Below are positions 40,238-48,939 of a DNA stretch of 64,000 bases, one piece after another. Location of the stretch: the NCBI RefSeq assembly GCF_007855645.1, contig NZ_CP042261.1:1879501-1943500 (forward strand), given 5' to 3'. How positions within the stretch are numbered: the first letter of the stretch is position 1; each line of letters begins with the position of its first letter. The notes under the pieces were generated by a model. The model ran no database searches. It was not told the DNA's origin and was given only the letters and a program-made list of their open reading frames with translations. Source of the stretch: Qingshengfaniella alkalisoli. Lineage in GTDB: Bacteria > Pseudomonadota > Alphaproteobacteria > Rhodobacterales > Rhodobacteraceae. The position numbers were made by a program, and so were the translations under genes.

Positions 40238-41554
40238 ATGGCAGACCTGTTCGGCAATACCACCAGTACCAATTCATCGGATCACACCACTCGACCACTC
40301 GCGGACAGATTGCGCCCGACCAACCTAGGTGATGTCATCGGACAGCAGCATCTTCTGGAAGCCGACGGACCACTTGGCGGGATGTTGGAGCGCGGAAGCC
40401 TCGCCTCCCTGATTCTTTGGGGACCACCCGGCGTTGGCAAAACGACCATCGCTCGATTGCTGGCCCATGAGACCGATCTGCATTTCGTCCAGATCAGCGC
40501 GATCTTTTCTAATGTCGCCGAGCTACGCAAGGTCTTCGAGGCCGCGCGTCTGCGCCGGGATAGTGGCAAGGGGACACTGCTATTTGTTGACGAGATCCAT
40601 CGCTTCAACAAGTCGCAGCAGGACAGCTTTCTGCCGTTCATGGAAGATGGAACCATCGTTCTGGTCGGCGCAACAACGGAAAACCCCTCCTTCGAGCTGA
40701 ACGCAGCCCTTCTAAGTCGCAGCCAGATTCTTGTACTGAACCGGCTTGACCCCGAAGCCCTGAAAACAATGCTTGCCCGCGCAGAACAGGAACTCGGACG
40801 CGCGCTGCCGCTGACCGAGGCCGCCGGCGAGTCGTTGATTGACATGGCGGACGGGGATGGGCGGGCGCTTCTGAACCTGATTGAACAAATCTCCGCTTGG
40901 ACAGACACCAACCGGATAGGCCCCGCACAACTCGCGCAACGACTGTCGCAACGCGCCGCTCAATACGACAAATCCGGGGACGCGCACTACAACCTGATCT
41001 CGGCATTGCACAAATCCGTCCGCGGGTCTGACCCCGACGCAGCGCTTTACTGGTTTGCAAGGATGCTTGAAGGCGGCGAGGATCCGCGATATCTGGCCCG
41101 CCGCCTGACACGCATGGCCGTCGAGGACATCGGGTTAGCCGATCCACAGGCGCAGTCCCTCTGCCTGGACGCTTGGCAAACTTACGAGCGGCTCGGCAGC
41201 CCCGAAGGAGAGCTGGCACTGGGTCAGGCAGTTATTTACCTTGCCTTGGCCCCTAAATCGAACGCAGCCTACGCCGCCTATAAATCCGCCCGCGCAGTTG
41301 CGCGCGATACGGGATCACTCAACCCTCCCAAGCACATCCTCAACGCCCCGACGAGCCTGATGCGTGATCTCGACTACGGTGCCGGCTATGCCTATGACCA
41401 CGATGCGGAAGACGCATTCTCGGGGCAAGATTACTTTCCCGAAGGTATCGAGCGGGCCCAATTCTATACCCCGGTCGAGCGCGGCTATGAGCGTGAAATG
41501 CTAAAGCGGCTGAACTGGTTCTCAAAACTTAGGTCGGACAGGCAGCGGAAGTAA
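40238..41554 (+). CDS. rarA: Replication-associated recombination protein RarA (MgsA)
   Basis: This 438-residue AAA+ ATPase of the clamp-loader group has Walker A WGPPGVGKTTIARL near residue 67, the LLFVDEIHRFNKSQQDSFLP Walker B region and GATTENPSFELN sensor 1. Its C-terminal MgsA tetramerisation domain runs to KRLNWFSKL. RarA acts at stalled forks. It is the last core gene before the transposon. Confidence 0.95.
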   Translation: MADLFGNTTSTNSSDHTTRPLADRLRPTNLGDVIGQQHLLEADGPLGGMLERGSLASLILWGPPGVGKTTIARLLAHETDLHFVQISAIFSNVAELRKVFEAARLRRDSGKGTLLFVDEIHRFNKSQQDSFLPFMEDGTIVLVGATTENPSFELNAALLSRSQILVLNRLDPEALKTMLARAEQELGRALPLTEAAGESLIDMADGDGRALLNLIEQISAWTDTNRIGPAQLAQRLSQRAAQYDKSGDAHYNLISALHKSVRGSDPDAALYWFARMLEGGEDPRYLARRLTRMAVEDIGLADPQAQSLCLDAWQTYERLGSPEGELALGQAVIYLALAPKSNAAYAAYKSARAVARDTGSLNPPKHILNAPTSLMRDLDYGAGYAYDHDAEDAFSGQDYFPEGIERAQFYTPVERGYEREMLKRLNWFSKLRSDRQRK

Positions 41555-41578
41555 GCTGTCGACCTGTGTCAGCTCACT

Positions 41579-41644
41579 TGGCCGCAGACGGTTCACGTTC
41601 AATGCATCGACCGGGTTAGCGAAAACCCATCCGGCGACTGCGGC
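41579..41644. other. Inverted-repeat region downstream of rarA
   Basis: GGCCGCAG at about 41580 and CTGCGGCC at about 41637 form an 8-base outer stem. Inside is a smaller hairpin, GGGTT/AACCC. There is no T run, so termination is uncertain. The rest of the 230 bases between rarA and the transposon holds no gene. This was the intergenic stretch between rarA and the tRNA-Arg locus before insertion. Confidence 0.45.
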
Positions 41645-41783
41645 CATATGATCTCGGCCAAAAATTCGTGTCAATTCAGCCGGATTTCACAGATTGAACA
41701 GATGTCTTGTGAATTTCTCTTGGCAGCCCATGAGCACGCTTGTGCTTTCGTTTGCGCACTCATTTGCCTTCTCTGGCATACAA

Positions 41784-41788
41784 CTATT
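41784..41788. repeat. Left 5-bp target-site duplication (CTATT)
   Basis: CTATT here is repeated directly at 60414-60418. Each copy touches a transposon tip, and each tip lies exactly seven bases from the first terminal repeat. Tn7-family transposition duplicates 5 bp. Confidence 0.8.
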
Positions 41789-41795
41789 TATCGCC

Positions 41796-41925
41796 CGACA
41801 CTCAAAGACCGTCTTTCTCTGAAAATTTAATAATTAATATCAAAAACTTATGCTTTCACCCGACATTTCGAATACCGTCCTACCGACATCAAAAACCCGT
41901 CTTTTGACATCGTTTTCCCGACCTG
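41796..41925. repeat. Left-end transposase-binding repeats
   Basis: Three direct 21-base repeats share CGACA at the start and CCGTC near the end: 41796-41816, 41861-41881 and 41884-41904. A weaker one occupies 41905-41925. Position and spacing match TnsB/TniA binding sites at Tn7-type ends. An AT-rich stretch, 41819-41850, separates the first from the others. Confidence 0.75.
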
Positions 41926-41952
41926 TCCCTAGGCCCTGCGGCGCGCAGACAA

Positions 41953-41979
41953 AGAAAAAGGCCGCCCAACGGGCGACCC
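41953..41979 (-). terminator. Terminator downstream of tniB
   Basis: On the minus strand GGTCGCCC pairs with GGGCGGCC around a GTT loop (one G-T pair), followed by TTTTTC. It ends the leftward transposition operon just inside the left tip. Confidence 0.8.
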
Positions 41980-42010
41980 TAACGTGGATTAGCGGGGAGA
42001 AGATTTCTGG

Positions 42011-43021
42011 CTACTTCCGTTTGCGCGGCTTCTTCGCCTCATTCGTGTCCTGGTAAGAACGATCCATGGCGCGGGAGGTGTCGATCCCGCGCCAATGCTC
42101 AGACAGGAAGGGGTTGAGTTCGTCATCAGAGTTGGTGCGGACATAATAGGCCTCGGCGAAATGATCGAGGGTGACCCGGGCATCCCCCATCTCCAGAGCC
42201 TCCGAGAGCGCTTCGATCGTGATCTCGACGGCCAAACCGAAGCGATAGGCTGCAGCATGCATCATGAGCGGCATGAATTCCGCGAGGCTGAACAGGCCTT
42301 CATCGGTCAGGCCAGACCCCGCCAGTAGCTTGGTCATGCCATTTCGGAGGGTGGGGCCATCGGTTTCGGGCGTCATGGCCAAAATCTCGACAGGACGCAG
42401 TCGCCGCGTCAGGGTGGGATCGTGGTTGATGAACTCGCGTCCTTCCGAGGTCCCGGTCAGGATAAGCGAAACAGGCCAGGGCCCGACCTGCATCAGGTTG
42501 CGGAACCGCTTCGCGAAGGCGGACATCGCCTCTTCGGTCGCGTAGCGCCCTGCGTCCTGGATCTCATCGAGGTGAATGGCCGCGATATGATGATGCTGGA
42601 GCTGCCTGCGCAGACAGTCGATCAGGTAGTCCTCGGTCCGGTTGCCCTTGGTCGGGTAACCAATTTCCCTGAGGACGGCACAGCATGTGTCCTTCACGCT
42701 CGCCTTTCCCGGCACGATGGCACTGACGATCCTGTGGCCGAATTCCCGACCGCCAGTGGCGACCGCCGCCTCCTCATACTCACGGATCACCCGCGCCATC
42801 ATCGTCGACTTCCCGCTACCGGCCGGGCCGATCAAGGCGGCCCCCTTCGGCTCATACAACCCGCGCGCCAGGCGAGTTTCCCGTGCCTCGAGGACGCTGA
42901 ACACTCGCTCGCGGATCAAGCGGTGGGTCTCGGTTTCAAAGAAGAAGGTATCCAGCGCGGCGGTCGCGGCCGCTTTGGTGCGCGTTTTCTCCATCACGGC
43001 CAAGGCTTCATTTGTGGTCAT
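42011..43021 (-). CDS. tniB: TniB/TnsC-like transposition ATPase
   Basis: This 336-residue AAA+ protein has Walker A GPAGSGKST (residues 65-73), Walker B IAAIHLDEIQD (about 147-156), the TniB-type ILTGTSEGREFINHDPTL segment and an Arg-rich RRLRPVEIL region. TniB/TnsC links the target selector TniQ/TnsD to the transposase. It starts 14 bases after tniA and is the last gene of the operon. The basic KKPRKRK tail may bind DNA. Confidence 0.9.
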   Translation of the reverse strand: MTTNEALAVMEKTRTKAAATAALDTFFFETETHRLIRERVFSVLEARETRLARGLYEPKGAALIGPAGSGKSTMMARVIREYEEAAVATGGREFGHRIVSAIVPGKASVKDTCCAVLREIGYPTKGNRTEDYLIDCLRRQLQHHHIAAIHLDEIQDAGRYATEEAMSAFAKRFRNLMQVGPWPVSLILTGTSEGREFINHDPTLTRRLRPVEILAMTPETDGPTLRNGMTKLLAGSGLTDEGLFSLAEFMPLMMHAAAYRFGLAVEITIEALSEALEMGDARVTLDHFAEAYYVRTNSDDELNPFLSEHWRGIDTSRAMDRSYQDTNEAKKPRKRK

Positions 43022-43035
43022 GGATTATCTCCGGA

Positions 43036-45258
43036 TCAGGATCTTGGGCGGCGTCGGGCGCCAGTGGAGCGGAAGCGATCGAGGGGATTTGCTCCATCGG
43101 GGTGTTCGGCGGCCTCGGTCTCAGATGGGGACGTGGGCGCTGATGCGGTGTGATTGCCACTGGGGCCGGTCGCGTAGCCGGTCTGCAGAGGATCGATGAA
43201 CTCGTCGCGGCCGACAAAGGGCTTTTCATGTGCGCCCTTGCCGAACTCCAGTTCCTTGCGAAGACGCGCCGCCTCCTCGTCGCTGCGACCTTCCATGGTG
43301 ACGCCGGCCGAGTCTGCGATGGCTTTTGCCTCCCCGCGCCAACTCTCACGGGCTTCAGACTGGGCTTTGGAATGATCGGCGACATCAAGTGCGGCTTCAG
43401 CCTTGCGCCGGGTCTTTTCCGCCTTCCACCAGGTGAGTGACTTTCCACGCATGGTCTCGTCGAGGCAGGGAACGGAAATCGGATCACCGTTGGCAACGAC
43501 CGAGATGGCCCCGAGGTTCATCGGGTCGACGAGGATCTCCAGCTTTTCTCCCGGCTGGGCGATCTTGTCCACGCCTGGCGCCTTGCGCTGGTTTCGGATG
43601 AATTCATTCGAATAGACCAGCCCCTCGAAACGAATGCCGACTTCCGAGACGCCAGCAGCATGGGAACTGCCACAAGCTTCGCGCAGTGCTTGAGACCCAG
43701 GCAGCGCGAAGGGGTCAAACTGTTCATGTTTCGACAGCTTCGCCCATGTGCCGGACGGGGTCGCTCCGCCAAGACCGCGGTGAGGCGATGCGTTGTAATC
43801 CGCCACGAATGTGACGAAGAGACGATGCAGATCATCATCCGTGAGGCAGGCCTCGCGCCCAGGATTCCGATCATTTCTCAAATGGGGCGCACCGGCTGTC
43901 CAGCCCGGCAAATGCCGCGCCCATTTCAATTCGAAGGTGCGAAACAGGCGTTCGATGTGAGCGCGAAGTTCGGCCACGCCGGTCACGGCATTCAGAAGCG
44001 AACCGGACAAGATCCGAACCGCCTCGACGAACCTTGACCCACCAAAAGGGTTTTTTCCGAACTCGCTCCCCGAATCCGTCGAAACCATGTGGATAGGGGC
44101 CCTGTTGTCCCATGAGGATTTGAAGAGCCCCGCCTCTCTGAGGAGTGGCGTCTTGTCCACAAAGCACATGCGAAGGCACGCCAGCGAAGCTTCCTGGTTC
44201 GGTGCCGAACAAAACGCAAACCCCAAGATCATGCGGGTGGCGACATCGATCGCGACGACCACCCATCGGCGAACGCGCTTCACCTTGGCACGCTGCTCGG
44301 GTGTCATGCGGTCCCAGGCCGCTCGCGACACGTTCAAGGACAGGACATGAACCTGCCACGCGTCGAAGATGACCACCTGCCCCGGAAAGCTGGCTTTCAG
44401 TCCCTGCTCGACACTGCGGAGTTTCGCTTTTGCCTTCGCCAGCCCCTCGCGTTTGACGTTGACCGTGAACGGGTCCAGGTGTTCGTCGATCCATCGCTCA
44501 TAGGTCCTGGCCGACTTGACGTCGATCAAGACCGGGAAGCCTGCGGCGCGGCGGCGCTCGTTTTCCTTCTCGACCTGCGAGATCGTGTCGGCCGCCACTT
44601 CGGATTTGGAGAATTCCGGGTTCAGATACTGCTGCAGGCACCGTAGGACAAAGTTCTGGTCTTCAATCGCCTGTTCGTCCAAATCTTCCGACCGAGCGCG
44701 TGGAGGGCAAAACACCCTCGCCTGCTGACCTCCTTTTCGGAACGTGCGATAGTAACTTAGCAGAGTGTCATTGCTGGGAAGCGGCTTCAGGCTCTGCGTC
44801 GCATTCGCAGTTTCCGTCCCATAATCCCGACGTGCTTGATAGGACTTGTAGTCCCGATCCAACTTGGCACGCCAGGTCTGCACACCGTCGCGCGTCAAGA
44901 TCATTCCGAGCTCACGGTAATGAGACATCCTCAAGCAGAGGAACATGATCAGATCAATGCGCGCGCGCCGCTTTTTGGTGGCCCTGAACATCTCGTCTGC
45001 GCCGAACATGGCGCGATCCATCTGCTGTGCCGGGCTGTAGTAGCCACGCTCGATGATCAGCAGTTCGCACTCGAGCAGGTACGGGATCTCATCCGCGCGG
45101 AATTTGCGGATATCAACGCCATGGTCGGCGTTCGAAACCGACAGCAGATAATGCGTGACGATCTCGCTGCCGCGATCCCTGACCTCGCGGGTCCTGGTGA
45201 CTTCGGCTCCCTCGAATGTGACTCGATCCGTTGCCTTGAGACCCGCGAAATAGGTCAT
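43036..45258 (-). CDS. tniA: TniA/TnsB-like DDE transposase
   Basis: This 740-residue transposase has a long N-terminal DNA-binding half. An rve/RNase H catalytic core follows with D299 (VVIFDAWQV), D395 (STDSGSEF) and E436 (AHIERLFR), then a Mu-type C-terminal beta-barrel and a disordered tail rich in Ser, Thr and Pro. The AIDVATRMILGF block is typical of the TnsB/TniA group. It joins the 3' ends of the element to target DNA. It overlaps tnsA by four bases. Confidence 0.93.
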   Translation of the reverse strand: MTYFAGLKATDRVTFEGAEVTRTREVRDRGSEIVTHYLLSVSNADHGVDIRKFRADEIPYLLECELLIIERGYYSPAQQMDRAMFGADEMFRATKKRRARIDLIMFLCLRMSHYRELGMILTRDGVQTWRAKLDRDYKSYQARRDYGTETANATQSLKPLPSNDTLLSYYRTFRKGGQQARVFCPPRARSEDLDEQAIEDQNFVLRCLQQYLNPEFSKSEVAADTISQVEKENERRRAAGFPVLIDVKSARTYERWIDEHLDPFTVNVKREGLAKAKAKLRSVEQGLKASFPGQVVIFDAWQVHVLSLNVSRAAWDRMTPEQRAKVKRVRRWVVVAIDVATRMILGFAFCSAPNQEASLACLRMCFVDKTPLLREAGLFKSSWDNRAPIHMVSTDSGSEFGKNPFGGSRFVEAVRILSGSLLNAVTGVAELRAHIERLFRTFELKWARHLPGWTAGAPHLRNDRNPGREACLTDDDLHRLFVTFVADYNASPHRGLGGATPSGTWAKLSKHEQFDPFALPGSQALREACGSSHAAGVSEVGIRFEGLVYSNEFIRNQRKAPGVDKIAQPGEKLEILVDPMNLGAISVVANGDPISVPCLDETMRGKSLTWWKAEKTRRKAEAALDVADHSKAQSEARESWRGEAKAIADSAGVTMEGRSDEEAARLRKELEFGKGAHEKPFVGRDEFIDPLQTGYATGPSGNHTASAPTSPSETEAAEHPDGANPLDRFRSTGARRRPRS

Positions 45259-46022
45259 GCCGCCACCTCGCAGACAAGGCCGCTCTCGAACCGATCCAGA
45301 GGGTGTTTGCGAATGTCACCATCCCCGATGAGCCGGACGACCGCACGCCATGCGCGGTTGTCGAGCCGGGACGCTTCGATCAACCGATCCAGCGTGAACC
45401 GGGGCGACAGATCGTTCGCCGCCTCCAAGACGATCCGGTCAGATTCCGGGTCCCAGCCCCGCCGCGCATAATGGATTTTCTCCGCGCAGTCCCGCCACGC
45501 CGGGTGAAATGAATAGCGCGACAGCACCACGATCCGATCGGCGACATCCGGCGAACACTGAGACGCAATGTTCGCGATCTCCGCCAGATAGGACGAACGC
45601 CGGGCTTTCTCGTCGTACTTGACCGAGACCAGGACCTCTTCACCGGAGGCCAGCAAGACGTGGATGTCGATCTTGGTGTAGCTTTCGTCCCCGTCCAGGC
45701 CCACGAAATCGAGGCGGGTAAACTGCTCCTTGAAGTTCAGCACACCAGGATTGGCCGCGAGGTTTTTCTGTACTTCCGCCTCTTCCAAAGAGGCACACCA
45801 GAACTCCTGAAGCACGGCCTCGCGGTGCAGGCGCGTCACGAAGGACAGTCGGGAACTGCCACGTGACTTTCCGAGCTCCATCTTCTGCAAGTGCGATCGA
45901 TGGACCAGAAAGGGGTGGTCTGGATCCGCCAGCAAGGGCGGGCCAATCTTGGACACGCGTCCGGTCGGGCAATGGCCCTCAGCATGGGAATAGGCGCCAG
46001 ATGTGCCATCATGATAAAGCAT
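45255..46022 (-). CDS. tnsA: TnsA-like endonuclease
   Basis: The ATG at 46022 follows GGAG at six bases, giving 255 residues. The first part carries TnsA N-terminal nuclease features: Glu residues in LEEAEVQKNL near residue 80, Asp119 in KIDIHVLL and Lys135 in VLVSVKYDEKA, an E-D-K arrangement of the PD-(D/E)XK type. TnsA cuts the 5' strands so that Tn7 moves by cut-and-paste. The C-terminal part may contact TniB. Its presence separates this element from Tn5053-type elements, which lack TnsA. Confidence 0.85.
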   Translation of the reverse strand: MLYHDGTSGAYSHAEGHCPTGRVSKIGPPLLADPDHPFLVHRSHLQKMELGKSRGSSRLSFVTRLHREAVLQEFWCASLEEAEVQKNLAANPGVLNFKEQFTRLDFVGLDGDESYTKIDIHVLLASGEEVLVSVKYDEKARRSSYLAEIANIASQCSPDVADRIVVLSRYSFHPAWRDCAEKIHYARRGWDPESDRIVLEAANDLSPRFTLDRLIEASRLDNRAWRAVVRLIGDGDIRKHPLDRFESGLVCEVAA

Positions 46023-46219
46023 AACTTCTCCGTTCCCCGGATTCGATGAATCCAGAGTTCCTGATCCGGCTCCATCTGGCCGGCCTTGGATGCGATTTCG
46101 GCGACAGGCTATCGCCCAGGTTTTGTTTCTAGCGGTGCTGCTGATCGAAGATTTATGCGCATTCCCCAAACGCACCAGAGCCCGGCGCGGGAAGGCTGTG
46201 GACGCAGCTCACCTGAAAC

Positions 46220-46810
46220 TCAGATTTCTAAAGGAATGGACCGATCTTCGGCTTCCTTTCGAAGCCAGACCAGGAAATCCGGCGAGTCTGGCGTCGTGTC
46301 TGCAGGCGGCTTCACCGGATTGACCAACACCAGTTTTCCAAGAACCCCCTGACCCCCATTGGTCCGCAGATCGTCATATGTTCTGCGCCGCAAACGAGAG
46401 GCCGTATTGTAATGCAAACCGGTCAAGGCTGCGTATTCCTCCAGCGGAGGCATGAGGTGATGAACATATGCCGGAGCATGTCGGATCATGTAATCCGCGC
46501 TCAAAAACCATGTTCGGAGCGGTAGCTTGCTGTAGCCAAGCATGGTTCCTGATGTCGCTGAGAACTGATGTCGGCATTCGCGACATTGCCACCGAGCCAC
46601 CGCCGGCACATTGAATGGCCGCCCTGCGCCGCAACGGGGGCAGGACACATGCTTCCCCCATCGTTGCTCGACTAGTCGTTCGAGGCAGGCAGCCTCGTCA
46701 TGGAAGCGCGCGGCGATGCCCTCCGCCGGAAGCTGGATGCGCAACAGGCCCCACCATGCCCGCTCCAACTCCCAGTTTATCCGGCTTACTGCCCAACTCG
46801 TCCGCACCAT
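46220..46810 (-). CDS. IS1595-type zinc-ribbon protein without transposase domain
   Basis: From ATG 46810 (AGGAGG eight bases upstream) the protein has 196 residues. A zinc ribbon, CPRC (57-60) and CREC (76-79), is followed by HQFSATSGTMLGYSKLPLRT, the pattern of the N-terminal domain of IS1595/ISXO2 transposases. The DDE catalytic domain is absent. The remainder holds an HTH-like segment (ALTGLHYNTASRLRRRTYDD). A longer form from 46894 would overlap the upstream AAA+ gene as ATGA. Its place between that gene and tnsA suggests a DNA-binding accessory of the transposon; this is inference. Confidence 0.78.
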   Translation of the reverse strand: MVRTSWAVSRINWELERAWWGLLRIQLPAEGIAARFHDEAACLERLVEQRWGKHVSCPRCGAGRPFNVPAVARWQCRECRHQFSATSGTMLGYSKLPLRTWFLSADYMIRHAPAYVHHLMPPLEEYAALTGLHYNTASRLRRRTYDDLRTNGGQGVLGKLVLVNPVKPPADTTPDSPDFLVWLRKEAEDRSIPLEI

Positions 46811-46890
46811 CTTCTGCTCCTCCTGAAGGGCACGGGAACATGCTTTCATGAGATTGTGAAGAGGGCGACAGGCCCAGGTACAAGCCCGGC

Positions 46891-48039
46891 TCATTGGGTC
46901 ACCGGCCCCGCCTCGAGCCGTTCGGCGAGATCGAGCATTCGGATCACCGTCCGTAGGCTTATTTGAGGCGTGTGAAGCGACGCTCGTCGCAGTGTTTCGA
47001 CCATCGCGTCGCTTGAGGGCTCCGAAAGCCCGCGCTTACTCCCCTGCTTCAGGCCGAAGTCGATCAATTCCTCCAGGGATGGGGGCCTCAGTTGAAGCGG
47101 GGGGCAACGGCTGAGAAGCGGCGCTGGGAGCTGGCGGTAGTCGTTCGTGGTCATCACCCAACCGATCCAGCCCATATCGAACCTGACCTCGAAAAATGGG
47201 CAGCTCCAGTTGCCAGCCGTCGCCGGCTCCAGCAGTGGCAGCAGAGAAGTGGTCAGATCAAAGCTGCGCCCATTGCTCGAATGTACAGATCCGGCCTTCT
47301 CCACCTCGTCGATGATGACGATTGGGTTGCCGAGCCGGCTCTGCATGATGGTCTGAAGCACGCGGCCAGGGGCGGCGTTGCTCCAGCCGCGCTGCGAGCC
47401 GACCAACCCGAAGCTCGCACTTTCGCTCGTGGCCTCGACCACCATACTGGGCACACCAATCAACCTACCCAGCTCCCGGGCCCAGACCGATTTTCCGATC
47501 CCAGGCGGTCCGTCGAGCAGCAGCGGCGGCAGGCGAAGGCCCGGCCAGCCTTCCCGAACCGACCTGCGCATCGCGTACCAGACCTGTTCGTTCGCGGCGG
47601 AGAGCCAGGGGAACTCAGCGTGTAGCTTCGCGGCCAGTTCGTCGGCACGGTGCTCGTTCTCGATACGGCCCAGCCTGACCCCATCCCTAAGCACCGCGAG
47701 CTTCTCGAGATCTTCCTTCTTCAGGTGCGCGACACCGGTTGCCGCCCTCCGGGCCTTACTGAGGCAAGCCGCGCGGCGGTCGATCCGCCGGCGGTCTTTG
47801 TGCGACAGCTCGGCGGGAGTCAGCCAGTCCATGCCGAGATCATCGCCAGGAACTGGCTCGTCTGCCAAGGAATCCGCGCTCGACGAGCCTGCTGCGGTCT
47901 CGTTCGGCACTACATTGGCCTCGCGCTCCTGGGCGCGCAGACGCAGTTCGCTCAGGTGCTTCCGCAGGCGTCCGGCAAGCGCCTGTTCGTTATCGCCAGG
48001 CTCAGGGAAGCGGGCGTGGATGAATGGAATGCGTGACAT
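46891..48039 (-). CDS. AAA+ ATPase of Lon-like type, transposon accessory
   Basis: ATG 48039 has GGAG at a good distance and gives 382 residues. A charged, poorly ordered N-terminal 170 residues precede a AAA+ module with Walker A GPPGIGKS (about 177-184), Walker B PIVIIDEVEK (about 240-248), sensor 1 in MTTNDYRQLP and an Arg-finger region. The LGR-GVPSMVVEATSE and LLEPATAGNW segments resemble Lon ATPase domains, but no protease domain follows. It is first in the operon AAA+-zinc ribbon-tnsA-tniA-tniB. Its function is unknown; remodelling of the transposition complex or a cargo role are both possible. Confidence 0.8.
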   Translation of the reverse strand: MSRIPFIHARFPEPGDNEQALAGRLRKHLSELRLRAQEREANVVPNETAAGSSSADSLADEPVPGDDLGMDWLTPAELSHKDRRRIDRRAACLSKARRAATGVAHLKKEDLEKLAVLRDGVRLGRIENEHRADELAAKLHAEFPWLSAANEQVWYAMRRSVREGWPGLRLPPLLLDGPPGIGKSVWARELGRLIGVPSMVVEATSESASFGLVGSQRGWSNAAPGRVLQTIMQSRLGNPIVIIDEVEKAGSVHSSNGRSFDLTTSLLPLLEPATAGNWSCPFFEVRFDMGWIGWVMTTNDYRQLPAPLLSRCPPLQLRPPSLEELIDFGLKQGSKRGLSEPSSDAMVETLRRASLHTPQISLRTVIRMLDLAERLEAGPVTQ

Positions 48040-48939
48040 GGTCGACTCCTGCAAGCAAAGCTCCGCCCATCGGAGAAACGCAGTTTCTTCGTCCTGGCAG
48101 GCTGGGATTTCGTTTGTGCCGGGCGGAAGCGATCAGCGCCTTCGGTCACGACGGCCGCCGAAATCTTCCCTAAAAGCGGGATTGTCAATAGCGGTATCTC
48201 CTCACTGAGGAGCTTCTAAGGTGCGAAAAATAAAGAGAGTTTTTTCTTTTCCGCAGAGCATCAGACGTCGCACGTTTAGCAAGGGAAGAGCGGGAACAGA
48301 TGTACGAATTTTTCGCATTTTCGAGCCAAGGCAGAATGCGGCAACTGCGAAGGCCAGGAAACACATCGTTGCAGAACAGATGACAATTCAGGCGCGGGTA
48401 TCCGACCGGTGAGCGTTCTGAGAAGCCCCCCTGAAGGGCAGGCAGGCAGGCAGGAGAAAGCATCGCCTCCCTGCCCAGGGATGTCACCCCGGCTCTAAAC
48501 TATGCAGGAGGTGAGGCTCGGCGCGGAAACCGAACTCTTACCAGCCAGAGGTAGCTGGCAGGCCGCTGGTACCCCGGACCAAGCCAGATAGTTAGGTCGC
48601 GTTATGCCTTCTACGGCGTGCAAACCACCTCTGCCCTGGGCGACAACGGACAACGAGGGCGATTATGAGCGCTTTTGAGTGGCCGCGAATTCACCGGTGC
48701 CACCGATCAAGAGGGCGGGAACCGGACCTCCGCTGCAAGTGCGAACCTATCATGGCGAAGCTGTTGGAGCAGACATTCAAACTGCGACAATTGGGTGGTT
48801 TGGCGCTACGCCGAAGATCACATTTAAGGGTCCTATGCGTCTTTTGGCGAAACTCCAACAAAATCCAAACTTAGGAGAGGGGTGGCGCTTAGCTCGTCAC
48901 ACCCATAAGCTGTATCCAGTTACACAAAGTGGATGAGCA
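48040..48939. other. 900-bp non-coding stretch with possible structured RNA
   Basis: This separates the divergent AAA+ gene and PD-(D/E)XK gene. No convincing protein is seen; short frames at 48665-48874 and 48679-48936 lack family similarity or clear ribosome sites. Bases 48220-48320 are AT-rich and probably hold promoters. GGCA is repeated four times at 48437-48452. From 48504 to 48634, GCAGGAGGTG can pair with CACCTCTGC, enclosing smaller stems such as CCAGC/GCTGG (48541-48558) and ATGCC/GGCGT (about 48604-48619). This is compatible with a folded RNA but unproven. Confidence 0.4.

Noticed and set aside
48437-48452. Four GGCA tandem units as a phase-variation tract
   Set aside because: Too few units, and it does not lie inside or just before a convincing reading frame.
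48665-48936. Two short plus-strand frames before the PD-(D/E)XK gene
   Set aside because: They overlap each other in different frames, lack good ribosome sites and resemble nothing. Kept as non-coding.
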